The notes: generated by a model from the sequence alone, not told the origin. 64,000 nt of DNA from Plectrocnemia conspersa (GCA_009617715.1 VTFK01000207.1:434001-498000); one strand, 5' to 3'. Shown: positions 37,430 through 51,114, counted from the stretch's first letter. Numbers and translations are program-made.

Positions 37430-38925
37430 TTTCATGCAAAATTAGCGAAAATGTGTTCATTTAGTTTGTAAAGTTGGTGAATCGTTAATTTGTTTCGTAA
37501 AATAATTTATTTATAAAATATGTATGTAAATATATATGTAAAATATATACCTTTAGATGCGATAATATATTTTATTGAAATATTTTACTAAGCGAAGATA
37601 ATAAGCTAATGAGCTTATGATTTATCAAAATAATAATTAAATAAATTTTGGCTGTATTTTAGATAGTAGAAGAATACTCAAATTTTAGTGAAGTATAGAA
37701 AACCAATAAAAAAATGATTATAAATATTAGATCAAAATTTTTATTTTTCTACATTACATATTATTTTCAGCGATTTTAATCAGTCAATTTTACGAATAAC
37801 ACGTGATTTTGTTATGCGTATGCGAGCGAATGTTTTTTTTACTTTTCGCTGTTATTTTCAAATACCGAAATAGTTTATTTTGAATCTCACATTTTATAGA
37901 ACTGTAATAACCACAAGGAGCATGTGGTTTTACAGTTTTTTAAAAATATAGTTGTTTCCTAATTTTTAATTTGTATATATTGTATAAATATGAAATATAA
38001 ATAGCTTTAATTTATATTTTAATTTACTGCTACCTAATTACAGCATAAAACATTTTTTTATTGATATTTTGAGTGTGATTCATGATTTATCTAATTACAA
38101 AATCACCTTTAATATTAAGTAATAATCAAATTTACAATATTGATCTTTCATCTGATATTGGTCTTTTACAGTTATTACGAATAAAAAAACGCATATATAC
38201 AGAGAAAAAGATTGGATTTATTTTAAAAGCTAGTGTCTGGAATATTAATTTTAAGTTAATTTTGGGTATCAAAATTTTTTTATGGCTTAACGACAAAATC
38301 TCCATAGACTTTTGCTCCAATTAATATACGTCCACGAAAACTTTAACTGATTTATTTATTTAATATTGCTGTAAATTCAATAATAATATTTTATTTTAAT
38401 AACTTTGCCTTTCATTTAAAAAATAAGCACGAGACCACTAGATCAAAACAAATTTACAAAAAATGTTGAAAGAAGTTGGCATTAGTTTATTTTAGAACCA
38501 CACTATTTAATAATTTTTAAAAAAATTTAAAAAATTTTGTTGCGTGTCTTACATATAATTTACAATTTAATATTTAATGTATATAATACAATATTATGTG
38601 TATTTATATTTTATTTTTTTATCTGGTCCTTTTCAGTCTCTTCTTGCTCATTTCTAAAAACCTAATTATCTTTCCCTTTAAGTGACAATGCTTTCAGTGT
38701 TATTAAGATTATTTATGATTACACACCACTTTGAAGATATGGGATTTTCTTGCCACATGAAACATATTAACATCATTATGTAATTCTAGCTCAAAAGTAA
38801 AGTTCACAACTTGACATTTACCGCCATCAATATTGATTTTACAAGTAAAACTTTATATAAATTAAATAATAGTAATTTTATGATACAAGAAAATCAATAT
38901 GGACTCACATGAAAGTCTAAATATT
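37430..38925. other. AT-rich stretch, nothing recognised
   Basis: A/T-dominated. The frames at 38082-38324 (+) and 38132-38320 (-) lie on opposite strands of the same AT-rich DNA and are not supported. Confidence 0.4.
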
Positions 38926-38929
38926 CGTA

Positions 38930-39430
38930 TTATCTAAGAGCATGCGGTATGGAAGTTCATTTTGTAAGCTGCACTGAAGCGAAATGTCCTTGCACAAACT
39001 TACGGACGAGTGCAAACGTAGCTTCCGAGAAGCACCGCTGGCATATAATGACCTAAAACCTTAAAACAGGTCACATGTGGCCAACTTTGGATTATATATA
39101 TACCAAATGCGTGAAATTTGAATACAAAAACGCCTTGACTCTCGAAGCTCAACTTTGCACGTGCAGTGTCCCCTACTTGAATTTCTTTGCCAGAACTCTA
39201 TTCGAAGATTGTGCACACGGTAGCGGATCTTCGATTATTATTATTACCAGGGTCCTTCCCGTATTATCAATGCACTTTGGCACAAGTCTTGTTCGGAAAA
39301 GGACATTGGAGAGTATCGGAGAAAATGTAAATGCACACCCATCTCTTTATACTTCTGCGAACTCGGGCGATACAATTGCGAATGCTATTTTCGTCATGCA
39401 TCTGCGATCGCACATTGTTGTATAATGCAA
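38930..39430. other. GC-richer noncoding island
   Basis: About 500 bases of balanced composition, open for 116 codons on + (39075-39425), the longest frame in any island besides 6.1 and 49.1 kb. The product (Cys-containing, no repeats or domain) matches nothing I know. TTATTATTATTACC and GCATCTGCGATCGCACATTG occur. Probably noncoding; an exon is the alternative. Confidence 0.35.
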
Positions 39431-39894
39431 TATATTGTATTGTAATTTATATTCAGATTCGATTTATTGTAATATTTTTTTGGTATATTTCTAGAATCTG
39501 AATGTTTTTCAAGTATGATTAAATGTGTAGTAATTTATATAACCATGACTTTCACTTCCAGTATATCAAATATTGGTATCTTAATATTCAAACATATTTT
39601 AATTTTAATTTTTTCATTGTAATTTAGTGTTTTTTTTTACTATTCATATTCATATGAAATGCTTTAATATGAATTCCATCAACAAAAAATGCATTTATTT
39701 ATAATTTCTATTTTATTAAGTATATATACACAATCGTTAAATATTATTTACTAATAATTAATATTCGGTGCTAGCCAGTATTTAAATAATTTATTATGGT
39801 TTTGTATTACACAGATAACTTTAGACAATACTATATAACACACTGTATAAACCCATTTTAATGTATTATTAAAAACCTTTTTTTTATAAAAAAA

Positions 39895-40300
39895 AGGGGT
39901 CGACAAAATATATCGTTCTAATGCCTCGTTCAGACGGTTTACGTCCAATACTAATATAGCGACACATTGCGACGAGTAGGGAAATACACTTCTACACTCT
40001 TGCAACGGCACTTTAAAATCGTCATTTCAACGAGTGTTATTCAAAACACGGTGGGAGGGATTTCGCGGTTTGCACTCGAGAAATAAAATAAAAAACGGCG
40101 ACAGAATCTCACCCCGTGCGGATAAACGGAAACCCGGAAATAAAAAGAGGTTCCGGTTAAGAGCCACTCACGATATTGGTCGTAAAATCGATACGTTGAA
40201 TATTTGACGACTTCAAACGGGATTATGACGTGTGATAAACGTAATATACGGATGTGTCTGTGGTGGTACATGCTAGAAACGATCGTGAAGTTTATTTTGC
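39895..40300. other. GC-richer noncoding island
   Basis: CpG-containing block (TCGTTCAGACGG, GTCGTAAAATCGATACG) with minus frames of 76 and 86 codons that are unrecognised. TTTTATTTTA and CATAAT cores occur. Candidate regulatory element. Confidence 0.35.
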
Positions 40301-41320
40301 CTTAATGTAATCGAAAAATAAAAGGCAGTATTTAATTTCATAAGCTTTATATTGCAAGTTTAATTTTGAATATTTTATTATTTTAATTAACAGTAGAGGT
40401 AACAAATTAATATATCTTTCATATATGAACAAATTATATAGTGTAAGAAAAGAAGCAATAACTGTATGGTTTACTATTCATTCAAATTAAGTAGTCGTGA
40501 AATATTTAGGATATCATATATTTGGTCAATCTTACTGGTAACAAATTGACTAGCAAATAAGTACTGACTTAAAAAAATAAGAAGTAATACTTTTAACAAC
40601 AGTTAATGCTCGTCGCTACATTTGAGTCAAATTTTTTTTATTGCATTTGGAACAAAATAGTAGTAGGATGATAAATTCAATCACCACTCTTTGTTTGGTA
40701 ATTGTAAGTAACTATCTCTATCAGAAAAATAATTAGTATATCTTCTAATAACGCTAAAAACCTTATGAAAAAATTACTTTCAAAGAAACATTAGTGTACA
40801 ACAAAATTTCCTATCATTATCCTCATTTTCTAATCTAAATAGTCGTATCTGAAGGGTGCAGTCTCGTATAAAATTGACTATTTTAAAGATTATTTCCATA
40901 ATATTAAGTATCATAAAACTTATTTTTGGATAATGCAGTGGTATAATAAAAAGTTTGGATAATTATCATTTTGCTAGCATAAAGCAATAAAACCTTTATT
41001 GCGACCGTCATACATAAATTACCGTCTGTCGTAATCAAAAAAAAATATAAGTGGAAAATGTTGTTTCTATTATAAAGTTAAATTAAAAACTGTAAATATA
41101 TTTTTTCCGTACGTAGGTGTTACTTTAAGGAGTTCTTATTTTACTGTAAAATATTCAAATATTATCGAGATAAATACTATTAATTGTGCAGTATCCATCA
41201 TATTAGTTAATTTATCTCAAGGCAGCCTTGTGTTAATTTTATATAAAATATTATTATATTTATGGACCATCGCAAATTTGTATCATACATTCGTTTTATG
41301 TGTTGTTTTAGTTTTTTATA
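40301..41320. other. AT-rich stretch, nothing recognised
   Basis: A/T-dominated DNA leading up to recursive-splice-like site B. Confidence 0.4.
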
Positions 41321-41323
41321 TAA

Positions 41324-41355
41324 TAATGATTGTTTTTTTTTTGTTTCAGGTGAGT
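41324..41355 (+). other. Candidate recursive splice site B (3'SS joined to 5'SS)
   Basis: Best pyrimidine tract of the three: TTGTTTCAG ending at 41349 is preceded by twelve uninterrupted T. GTGAGT (41350-41355) follows with no exon between. The distance from site A is 35,558 bases. Only the 17-base core is shared with A and C, so this is not a copied repeat. Expected to act on the same + strand transcript as A and C. Confidence 0.75.
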
Positions 41356-41359
41356 TTCC

Positions 41360-43185
41360 TCATTATTGTGTTTCTTTTTGATGAAACTTTTTAATTAAAT
41401 ACATGAGTAAGTAAAAATTTATACTACTTATCTCCATTATTTTTAATATGTACCTATTCATAAATTAAAACATATTGAACTTATTTAAAGTATGTCAATA
41501 AATTTAAGTAAATATAATTTTCATTTTTACGTCCAAAATTAACACAAATTATCTTTGTCAATATTATTTTAAACATTGTGTTGCGTACAATAATATTATT
41601 TTTATTTGATGTAATAACGCAAATATTTTGTTACATAGCAATAATATTCTAATAAGTAATTATAAAATTTTGTATCATTACATTTACATAGATTATACTT
41701 AACATATTCCAGCTTTGTTATCTCTTAGTTTATATTTGATTAACCTCCGCAATTACATTACCTTTTCCTAAAATAACAGTGTATATAATATGTATTATGC
41801 GTAAGTCATGCGTTACCGACATACACACACAAAGTTTGATTCTGCGCTTCTCTTTCTCTACTTTTCTTCTTTTAAAGCCAATCTCGAAATGGAAATAGCA
41901 ATATGCATTGATCAAAAACTTTTCTCTTTAGGCGTAATGAAAGCTTTCCTTTCAAGGCGCCTTTGTTTTCCTTGAATCACTTCCATCTTGTTTTGTTTGC
42001 TTTTTGTAGATAATGCAATTATTTCATTGTATAGGGAAACATATGTATGTGCTTAGACATTTAACGTTAATTTTATTAGAAAAGAAATTAGTTTTTATAT
42101 ATTCTAGAATGAAAATATGTTGTTTTATATTGCAAAAACATTTCAATCTAGATAACGCAGTTACTATAATATATTATTCAAAAGAAGTTCAGTCAGTATG
42201 ACATTCTTTGAATCAATAATGAAGTGAACCGTAGAGTATTATGAATACAAAGAAAAAAATACATATAAAAACCTCTTTAAATTCAATACCTGAATACATC
42301 TGAGGAAAACAATATTTAATAATTTTAATAACGATTTAAAATAAACAATGACAAATTATAAATACCGTTGTGACTTTATAAAAAGGCTTCCAAAATCCAG
42401 TTACTTGCAAAGAGATTCAATCGATTGCTTTATGTTATATTAAGCAATAATTCTATAAATTAATAAAAACTCAAATCATTGTCAAAATATTTTATTTTTA
42501 ACATATTCCATTCTTAAACATTTCTGTTTTTATACTGAGGTATATAAAAAAATCCTTATCTCATTATTATCAGTGAACAAAGATAACGAATAAAAATAAT
42601 AATAAATTATAAAATAATATGTCTTTTAGATACATAAAATATAAATACAAGGTTCTTTGATTAAAATACACCTTAATTTTTAACAGTGCTTAATAATAAG
42701 TAATATTAATTACATTATGGTCCGGACTATATTATTATTATTTTTAATGTAGTTTAAAGTAAATTATATACAACATAAGCATTTATGTAATTTATTTATG
42801 TATTTATTTGTATATGTATTGTTTATGCCATTGAGTCCCCTTATATTTATATGTTTTTTAATTTAAATTATAATTGAAATCAAGTCAAAAATAAAATTAG
42901 AACGTAGATGTTGAAGTTACAGCAATAATATAAATATTTAAAGTATGTGTTTTTTAAATGAAATTTACATTTTCCTGATAAGTTAGAAAGCTCAAACTTC
43001 AACTCTAAATTATAAAGTGTTTTAATAAACCTCTAAATTATAAAATGTCATTATGTCTTTCTTAGATTTATTTTTACTGTAGAAAAAATATTTTTTAATA
43101 TATTTCATTATAGTTTTACATATGAGTGTATTTTTTGGACATTTTTATATGGCTTTTGAACAAAGCTAATAAATCTAAGGCAATA
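41360..43185. other. AT-rich stretch, nothing recognised
   Basis: A/T-dominated DNA. Frames at 41730-41915 and 42013-42201 are unsupported. A mild GC-richer patch lies at 41930-42000. Confidence 0.4.
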
Positions 43186-43189
43186 TTAT

Positions 43190-43808
43190 TTCTGTAGTTG
43201 TGTTTAGAAAAAAATTATCAAAAACTGCCTTCGGTACTATTTTGAATAGACAATTCTAGGTTACTTTAACAGTAGCTCCTTCATCAATTGTCTATTTTTC
43301 ACTACGACCAAAAAAAATTTACGTGAACTATTTACTGTTTTGATGCAATGTTTTAGCAAAATTTTATTGTTTCTGACAATAATTCAAACCAACAAAAACT
43401 AAATTAACACGTCTCTAAGTAGCCCACACAAAAATTTTACACAACAATGGGAGAGAGATCTGGTGACCAAACAATTGCTTTTTTAATTAAAAATATTGCA
43501 TTAACCACCTTATAACGAATCCGTATAGAAACGTTTATACAAGTACCGCAAAAAACTACTTTTGGTTTGGAAAGGATAAGCGGTAGCTAGACAATATTTT
43601 TTACCTTTCAGTTAATGATTGCTGAAGTGGTCATCTGAACTGCTTCTTTGTCAAAGCGTGAACATTTCGTAAAGGTGTTTAAAAAGCGATGCAATTGCCA
43701 CACAAACATCCTCATCTGCGAGAGCTGTCTCGGACTAGCACTATAAATATATGACACTCTCTGACTTCTAAGATCTGCAATTTCAACTCCACCGCCTGAT
43801 AGCGACAT
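43190..43808 (-). mobile_element. Probable mariner-superfamily transposase relic
   Basis: On the minus strand, 43400-43480 reads VWSPDLSPI then NFCVGYLETC. This recalls the RSPDL.PLDFFLWGYLK motif of a mariner-related transposase family common in insects. One stop interrupts it. The open minus frame at 43808-43608 (FVWQLHRFLNTF...) may be an upstream part but is not clear. Identification rests on one motif. Confidence 0.35.
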
Positions 43809-44089
43809 ATGTTTCTCTATATATGTGGTAATTTAAATATGTTTATAATATATACTGTAACGAGCTTTTGTAAATATCTTCTTAGCGGCTTGTTATTGAA
43901 TTTAATTGGTATTAATTCAGTAAAATTTATTGTAATTGTCGCAACAATAAATAGCCTTTTAGGTTTTTTTTTTTTTAAATTTGGGTTTAAATATTTTTTC
44001 AGTCTATACAGTAACAAAATAGAAAAATAAAAACCTTTTAATTTAGTGTTGCAATTACAATGACTTAATTTTATATCCGATTCGCTCCA

Positions 44090-44580
44090 TTAACGCATTC
44101 ATTAACTGACGCAACACAAAAACAAATATTCCCCGAAATCCGTTTTATGGGTAAAGGTTTTAAAACGTTCATGCGGCGCATTACGGAGAGCTACATAAAA
44201 AAAAACTAGTGGCCGCCGCAATAAAACGGGTCCGTTCCCTATTCCGCGCGAGCTTTTACGGCCCGCGCGCAACAATTACGCGCGGGCCGCGACGTTTAGG
44301 CCGCAATTTGGCGAGGAATGACTTGCAAACGGTGCCGCCAGATTGGAATCTGTTCGGTGTGTCGTGGTACACGGCATTGCTTTATAGAAATATCACGCGA
44401 CACCTTCTTATCGCCTCTGTAATCTTCAAGACTCCCTTCGGGGAGGGGTCGTGGCATGTGCGGTCCACATGGAGAAAAAATGTACTTTTCCGGCTCAGGA
44501 CTGCTGTGGGTTATTAAACCTGGCACTGCTGTATGAAAATTTCGTGTGTGGTGTAAATTTAGTAAATGTTTGGTCACTCC
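44090..44580. other. GC-rich noncoding island
   Basis: Perhaps the most GC-rich island. A 102-codon + frame (44209-44517) and a 93-codon minus frame overlap, both Arg-rich from CpG content and unrecognised. The all-GC hairpin is listed separately. Candidate conserved regulatory element. Confidence 0.4.
44259..44289. repeat. Perfect 11-bp all-GC hairpin with AT-rich loop
   Basis: Arms CGGCCCGCGCG (44259-44269) and CGCGCGGGCCG (44279-44289) are exact reverse complements with a 9-nt loop CAACAATTA. Every stem pair is G:C in a strongly AT-rich region. It would be a very stable RNA or DNA stem-loop. Confidence 0.9.
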
Positions 44581-44984
44581 AACATAAAAGTTCTCGATTT
44601 TAGATATTTTTATTTTTACAAACTATTTTTTTTGTGGATATAAAAACTATTGATAATAAATATAACTCTTTGAGAGACGCAGTTTGATTTGAAACGCTTA
44701 ACTCTATGATACATGTATATGTTACAGTAAATGTGTATTACCAATAAAAATATATTTTCACTTTAAATTCAAAGAAATAATATCATAAGGCATTTTCACC
44801 GGTAGATATATATTTATACTAGTAAAAATATAAATTATTTGACAGATGTTAGTGAAATTATATGCTGCTTTAAACTCTCATTTGACAAAAGTAAAACGTA
44901 AGTGCTTGTCTTCCACTGATAGTTGAGAACACCGCTTATTAAATCCTGTACGCCACCAGCGAATTTCATTTTACAAAATGGTTG

Positions 44985-45910
44985 TATAATTTATAGACCT
45001 AAAGCAAGCATTTGATAGCGTATTAGGGACTAACATACTCAATCAACCAAAAATACTTGAAATACCGCCATATTATGTAAGACTTTTCAGCTAATGTTCA
45101 GATAGCTTTGAGATTTAGTCTGTGGTTTTCTACTTAGTGATAGAAACTATATACAGCAAAATATAAATATCAGGATTAACTGATTATAAAACCATACAAA
45201 TTTGTGCATATGAGCATACAAATTTGTGCATACAATAGAGTTATCATAAGCGTGGACTTGGCAAACACGGAAAAATTCTAAAAAGAGGAATGTCGTTGTT
45301 AGGACTTACGCGGATAAAACAAAATTCAAGTTCACATTACCTAAACTAAAGTCTCCAAAAGCATAGCGATTAAACAGCAGCAATACAAAGAAGTCGAAAA
45401 TTTTACGTACTTAGGCTTCGCTCTAAGTGCGCAAAACAAAATAGGATAAGAAATAAAATTCCATCTGCGAGTGCTAAAATGCGTGTTATTAATTTAAAAA
45501 GTATAAAAGGCAAACTGCGAGTATATAAGACAGTAATTATAACATGGCTCTTATAGAGCAAAAATAAACCAGGATCTAGAAAATCTAATCAGTCAGGATA
45601 CTTTGCTGCGGTTTTATAAGTCCCAAAGACTTCGATGGGTTGGTAATGTACAAAGAATAAAGAAGGATAGAGCGTTCAAAATAATGACACGTTGAGTCCC
45701 ACAAAGAAGCTACCCAGGGGCAGACCAAGAAAAAAATGGATAGATTATATCAAGGAGGATTGGAGCATGGTACGAGAGTGCACTAAAATAATAGGATGTG
45801 AGGATTGGAGAGTGCTAACGGTGGACAGGCTGCAGTATAAGACAACTTGTGGAGGAGGCTAAGACTCGATTCAGGTCGTAGAGTTAATAAAGAAGAAGAA
45901 TAAAAATAAT
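44985..45910 (+). mobile_element. Degenerate non-LTR reverse transcriptase pseudogene (RTE/R1-type)
   Basis: The + strand reads FIDLKQAFDSVLGTNIL (about 44990-45045, first catalytic Asp motif), FTYLGFALSAQNKI (45400-45440), LRWVGNVQRIKKDRAFK (about 45635-45690) and RGRPRKKWIDYIKEDWSMVR (about 45715-45775), followed by CEDWRVLTVDRLQYKTT. This order (RT core, YLG, RW.GH..RM, GRPRK.W.D...ED) is that of the C-terminal half of endonuclease-reverse transcriptase ORFs. Several frameshifts and stops make it nonfunctional. It ends in a GAA/AATAAA-rich tail near 45890-45910. Confidence 0.75.
45193..45233. repeat. Tandem duplication, period 22 bp
   Basis: CATACAAATTTGTGCATA occurs at 45193 and again at 45215 inside the reverse transcriptase pseudogene, so it arose after insertion and adds to its frame damage. 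Confidence 0.9.
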
Positions 45911-47720
45911 TTTACTATATAGGCCTTTTTTCAACTCCTCAATTAAGATTCATAGACATATAATGTCATTAGTGCATAAATTAAGTTTTAATTTTGCTAG
46001 TAAAAATATATATATCTACCATTGAAAATATAATAAAGTTTTATTTTTACTAATAAAAATATAACAATTACTGTAACATTAGTTTTCGACTATAAGGTTC
46101 ATTGAAATACATATAAAAATATACTCAGCATATAAACATAACAATATCTATATTTAATGAAAAAAAACGTACAATAAATGTTAATTACATTATAGTATAT
46201 TCTAAATATTCTATTATATTTTAATATTCTTACAAAAATATTATATTGTATAAAAAATATTATATTATATTTATAATATTCTTTCAAAAAATATTATATT
46301 AAATTGTAAATGTTCTTTAAAATAATCCATTTATTTTATTGAGTCTATTATACGCCCTTTATGCTTTTTTCAAATATTTTTATAGAGGCTTTTTTACATT
46401 GAATGAAAACATGTATTATTATTGACTATTGTAACAATGATACAAAAGTATCAACTATTTATCTCATTACCATGGACTTATATTTTCAATGTTAACATTG
46501 TAACATTTTTTAATTACACAGTATTAACTTAGAGAGAACAGGTGGGGTTTTTTTATATATCTTGGTAAAGTATTAGATATATTTAGTTAGAGAATTTTAT
46601 TTAATAATATGATTTTACTTATATAGGTTTCTATGAAAGTATATTTGAGTGTCTATAAAGCTTTGCAATAAATAGATATCAATAATGTCATATTTATTTT
46701 AATAAAAAAATAATAATTAAAAAATTGTGTCCTAATAGTTAGTTTAAAAAATTACTAAATGTAATACATTATTTAATTATGGTTTACATAAATTTGTTAC
46801 CAATATTTTATTAATTTTATTTGATATAACTCATATACTGTTAAAATATAAATTTGGTATGTTTTACTTAAGTAACAAGTAATTATAATACTAATAACTA
46901 TATGGTAGCACCATTTAAACGTATTTATCGATTATTTGTAAAATAATCATTTCTTGGTATATAAAATTCTAAATAATAATAATATTAATAAAATCTATAT
47001 TTTAATGAAATATTTTAGTTTGAATATATGTCTTTCTTTACCTTTTTATTGTTATAAATAAATGTAATGCTAGGATTTATATATGATGGACATATTTTAT
47101 TTATTTACCAAAGGGTCAAGATATGTAATGTTTTAAATTTTATTTATTATTAATAAGTATGTATATTGTTACATTAAATACATTCTCTAACGTTTCTAAA
47201 TATTTTTTAGACAAGTTTTTTTTATTATTATAAGAAAACTTCAAATACCATACGTTATTTAGTCAACATGTTTAAGGCTTTTCGTTTAAATACTATTTAA
47301 AATAATAACAAAATAGGACCATATATTTTTTTGCTGATTCATTATCCTCGATCCAAATAATTCTTTGACATTTACAATTTATCTTGAATAAAACTAGCTC
47401 GCTTCAAACGTTTAACATTAATTGTGGTATCGCGTGTTGTTGAAACTAACAAAACTAAATTAAGTAATCTCTGATGGATTATGAGACTCGATGTCGATGT
47501 TTAAAAATAAAAATTACCAATAAAGACTCGATTTAAACTTTCCCTTTGATCGATGACTGCATTTAAGTATTTATATTTTAGTATATAGCCAAGTTTCCGC
47601 AATTGCATATTTATTATTAATGATTTGCCTTCGATTAGCAATATATAATTGATATATAAATATGAATTATTAAGTCCTTTATTTTCTTTCATACATCATT
47701 TATTCGAGAAAATTATTAAT
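45911..47720. other. Very AT-rich stretch, nothing recognised
   Basis: Among the most AT-rich parts of the window; repeated AATATTATATT motifs at 46200-46310. No gene recognised. Confidence 0.45.
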
Positions 47721-47724
47721 AATA

Positions 47725-48140
47725 CTTCTTGAAGCCCACTGAATAGTCCGTCAGATGTATGCAATCGGAAAATGATGAGCGGAGGGAGGAAAAACTTATC
47801 CGAGCAAATTCGCACCATTTGTATCCCGACACTAAACACGGCGGATCTTATTAGTTAATCACAAAGTTTGCCAAAACTTATACACACCGCAAAGTTAGAA
47901 GAGGGATTTCTCGTTGTTTTCAGAAAGTAGTTGGGTAAAATACATGTTATCACGTAACTTTCACAATTCCAACAAGATGGAACTCGTCGGCTAGTAATGA
48001 ATTTATGCCGTGACACGAGGCCCAAAACAATTCCTAAATACCGATTTGAGGAATCTGAATTCGCCCTAATGTAATGTTGCGGCCCGAACTTTGTGTATGA
48101 GTGCCAGGAAAAGCGTTATCTATTAGGTGCTGAGATAAAA
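47725..48140. other. GC-richer noncoding island
   Basis: Balanced block (GGCGGATCTTATTAGTTAATC, ATGCCGTGACACGAGGCCC, TTGCGGCCCGAAC). No open frame of note. Candidate regulatory element. Confidence 0.35.
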
Positions 48141-48689
48141 CAGGATTTAATGCGCAAAAAATAATTATAATTATTAAAAAAAATATGACTAACATACAAC
48201 CAACTGTATACCGATTTTACTCATTTTAGTCTTAAACATAAAATTATTGTGGTAAATTTAATTAGTTTGATGTGCGTAAAGTTTATTTTATAAATAATGT
48301 TTAAATTAAATTACAAAAAAAAAAACATTTTTACCAGCCCTATTAATAATAAAATGGATAAAAACAAAATAACTAACGAAAAAACTAATAAAATTAACGT
48401 TAACCTAGAATTTTACATACAATACAGGATATTAGGTCTATTGTAACCAAAACGTTTTTATGAAGTTAATCAGATACTTATCACGTTTACCTGTTGAACA
48501 GAATAAAAAAAAAGTATTTGTTGATAAAAAAATTTACCATTGCCAATATAATCAACATAACTTTTTATCTACTATTAGAAAATAATGTCCGTTTGCTTCA
48601 ACATATCTGTTGCAATTATTTCAAAGCATTTTTATATATTTACTTTTTTTTCTCAAAAAAAAGAGAAGATTTGCTTATATATAATGGAT

Positions 48690-48770
48690 AATATGTAGCT
48701 CACGAAAAAATGGGGGAAATGGGACAGTGGCCCCGGGCGCCCAAATTAAGGGGCTTTTAAACTTTAAATA
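48690..48770 (+). mobile_element. Possible hAT-like terminal fragment
   Basis: ATGGGGGAAATGGGACAGTG then GCCCCGGGCGCCCAAATTAA followed by GGGGC recalls the GC-rich subterminal blocks of some hAT elements. No second end was found. An isolated GC-rich spike in AT-rich DNA is certain; its identity is weak. Confidence 0.25.
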
Positions 48771-49179
48771 TACATTGTACAAGTATTGAACGAATGCTAC
48801 AAATTTAAAAAACATATATAGAGAAATATACTAAAGACAATATTATACGCTATTCTTTATTAGGCTCGGAAATAATTTGACAAGCCATGTATATGGAGTA
48901 TATCAAATAATATTGTCAGTAAAGTTTGTGGCATATTTATTAAAATGAATAGTTTATTAATTGTTTTCTTTGAAATACACTGTCATGTCAAAGCCGTAAG
49001 ACATCTAGAAAAAAATAACTTACTAAAATATTAAAAATTAAGTAATTACTCTAGGTGCCAGTAAAGTGAAATTTACAATCCTGCAAAAATATTACTTGCA
49101 CAATATTATTATAATCTTGCATAGCAGTGTGATCTTAAATAACATGTCCAATGCACATATGGGGAATTCGAGAGATTTT

Positions 49180-49735
49180 CACATATGTATGTACATACAT
49201 ACATCGTCCTGTCACACGAATCCGGCTGCACCACTCCTGATGAGGAGACTCTCCTTCTATGCCTTCGCAATTCCTGAGTTTCCTTCCGTGATTGCGTGTC
49301 TTCCAACCGGCGCGACAGCTCGACAAGAACATGACAATCCAATACACCGTAGCCGCAACAGACTACGCCGTAGCCGTAGCAGCTACGAGGCGGTCGGTGG
49401 TCTGAAGCTCGCTCGCTACAAAATCCTTTCCCGGCGCGCTTTGAATTAATTTGCAATAAAGCCAAAATTAGTTTTCGTTCGATCGAGATTGTGAGCAACG
49501 TCGTGATTGAAGGTGTTAATCTAACTCGGCATAATTGCGCCGTCATAATCACAATCGACGTTTGAAATTGCCGGTTTGATTTCGACGAGCACTGTGAGCG
49601 ATTTTGACAAATTTGTTCGAAAAGCGTAGAAAATTTATCGAAGCCGAGGCTTTTTCAGAAAAGTTTGCGCTCGGGACGAAAGTTAATTCCTTTCGGGTAT
49701 ATTAGCGTTGTTAAAAAGTGTAATCGAATTGTAAC
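49180..49735. other. Large GC-richer noncoding island
   Basis: Over 500 bases of balanced sequence, including GTAGCCGCAACAGACTACGCC then GTAGCCGTAGCAGCTACG (a short GTAGCCG repeat). A 147-codon minus frame (49552-49109) and a 127-codon + frame (49066-49449) overlap. Neither matches a family, so coding is unproven. Candidate conserved element; the long minus frame makes it the best island in which to test for transcription. Confidence 0.4.
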
Positions 49736-49739
49736 TCAA

Positions 49740-51105
49740 ATAATTTATATATAACAAAAAGCAATTAATATTCTTACATTATTTTATTTAAAAAAAAATA
49801 ATCTAGGAAATGATACACGTGCATAAATTATTAGACTATAATTTCTAAATAAAAGCACTTCCTATTTTCAAATTTAAGAGCTATTAAGAAGTATCACTGC
49901 ATATTTAAAAAAAATAACCTTTATAAAATAGTCGTAGTAATCTTAATAATAGTTCAAAAAACGCGAGGGTAAATTAAATTTTACTTGCGGCTTCAATAGA
50001 CAATTATTATTTTTATAAAAAAAATAATTATAAAACGTTCACGATAGACGTTCACAGGCAAGAATAGCTTAGGTTACAAATATGTCTGCAACTAAAAAAA
50101 ATTACTATATAAATGTACAGTTTATTTTTTTATTTGAAAAATCAGCGTGATCAAGTTAATTCTATCTGCAAATAATGCTATTAATTTAGGTTATAGCAGG
50201 GGTTTTCTGAATCATTTTAGATGACTTATCGGAATTTTATGTCTCTGAGTCATACTGTATCTTGCACTAAGGCCGTTAAAATTACTTTACTTTTTTCTTT
50301 TCTGTAACAAATATGGGTGCGACGTCATTACCCTAGTGCTATTTTTTTCACTTCACTTTTAAGATATTACTCGTAATTGTTTTCGTTAGATGGGTCAGGT
50401 GATATTTTCAAGTAAAAGTGATAAAAATGAGTGTTTTGATATAAGAAAGTTAAGTTAGGATTCTTAATTTATTTGTAAAATTTGAATACATCCAAGATTC
50501 AAGATCACTTTAAAATTAAACATGGCTACCAATGTTTTTATTAGGAACTCTTAATATACCAAGTGGCATATAAGCAGATATCATTTATCTTTTATAAAAC
50601 AGTATTTAAATAACGATATTTTATATTCCAACCAATATGTTCATTAAATCGGTGAAGATATTATATACCAAATTTTCTTTGATGCCAGGATTTATCTCTC
50701 TGTAAAAATCTTTACAGTTGAATTTAAGTAGATAAACGATTGGTAATACTGTTTTTAATTAAAAGACATTTTCCCATATAAAATTGCCTTTTTATCTATG
50801 CGCGTAATTGTTTAATCTCTTGCACTTAAAAAATATTTTTTAATTGGGTAAAATCTAATAAATTAAACGAGCCATTGGCAGAACTAATATGAACTATAAA
50901 TCATACGCAAAAAAAAACAAGGAAATCATTAATTTTTTTAGAATAAAATTCAATATTTATTTTTTTTACCAAGGGAAAAATCGTAAGAATACTTTAAAAA
51001 ATTTTATTTTGACACCTGTTTGAAAAATAAAATCAAGATTAAAAATTACGATATACAGTCCTAATTTGACAAAAATAGGTCTGTATTTCCTGTATAAAAT
51101 CACTT
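49740..51105. other. AT-rich stretch, nothing recognised
   Basis: A/T-dominated DNA, no supported feature. Confidence 0.4.
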
Positions 51106-51114
51106 AATTTAGTG

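Noticed and set aside
44209..44577. Arg-rich frames of 102 and 93 codons on opposite strands.
   Set aside because: Typical of a CpG-rich block read in any frame; neither resembles a protein family.
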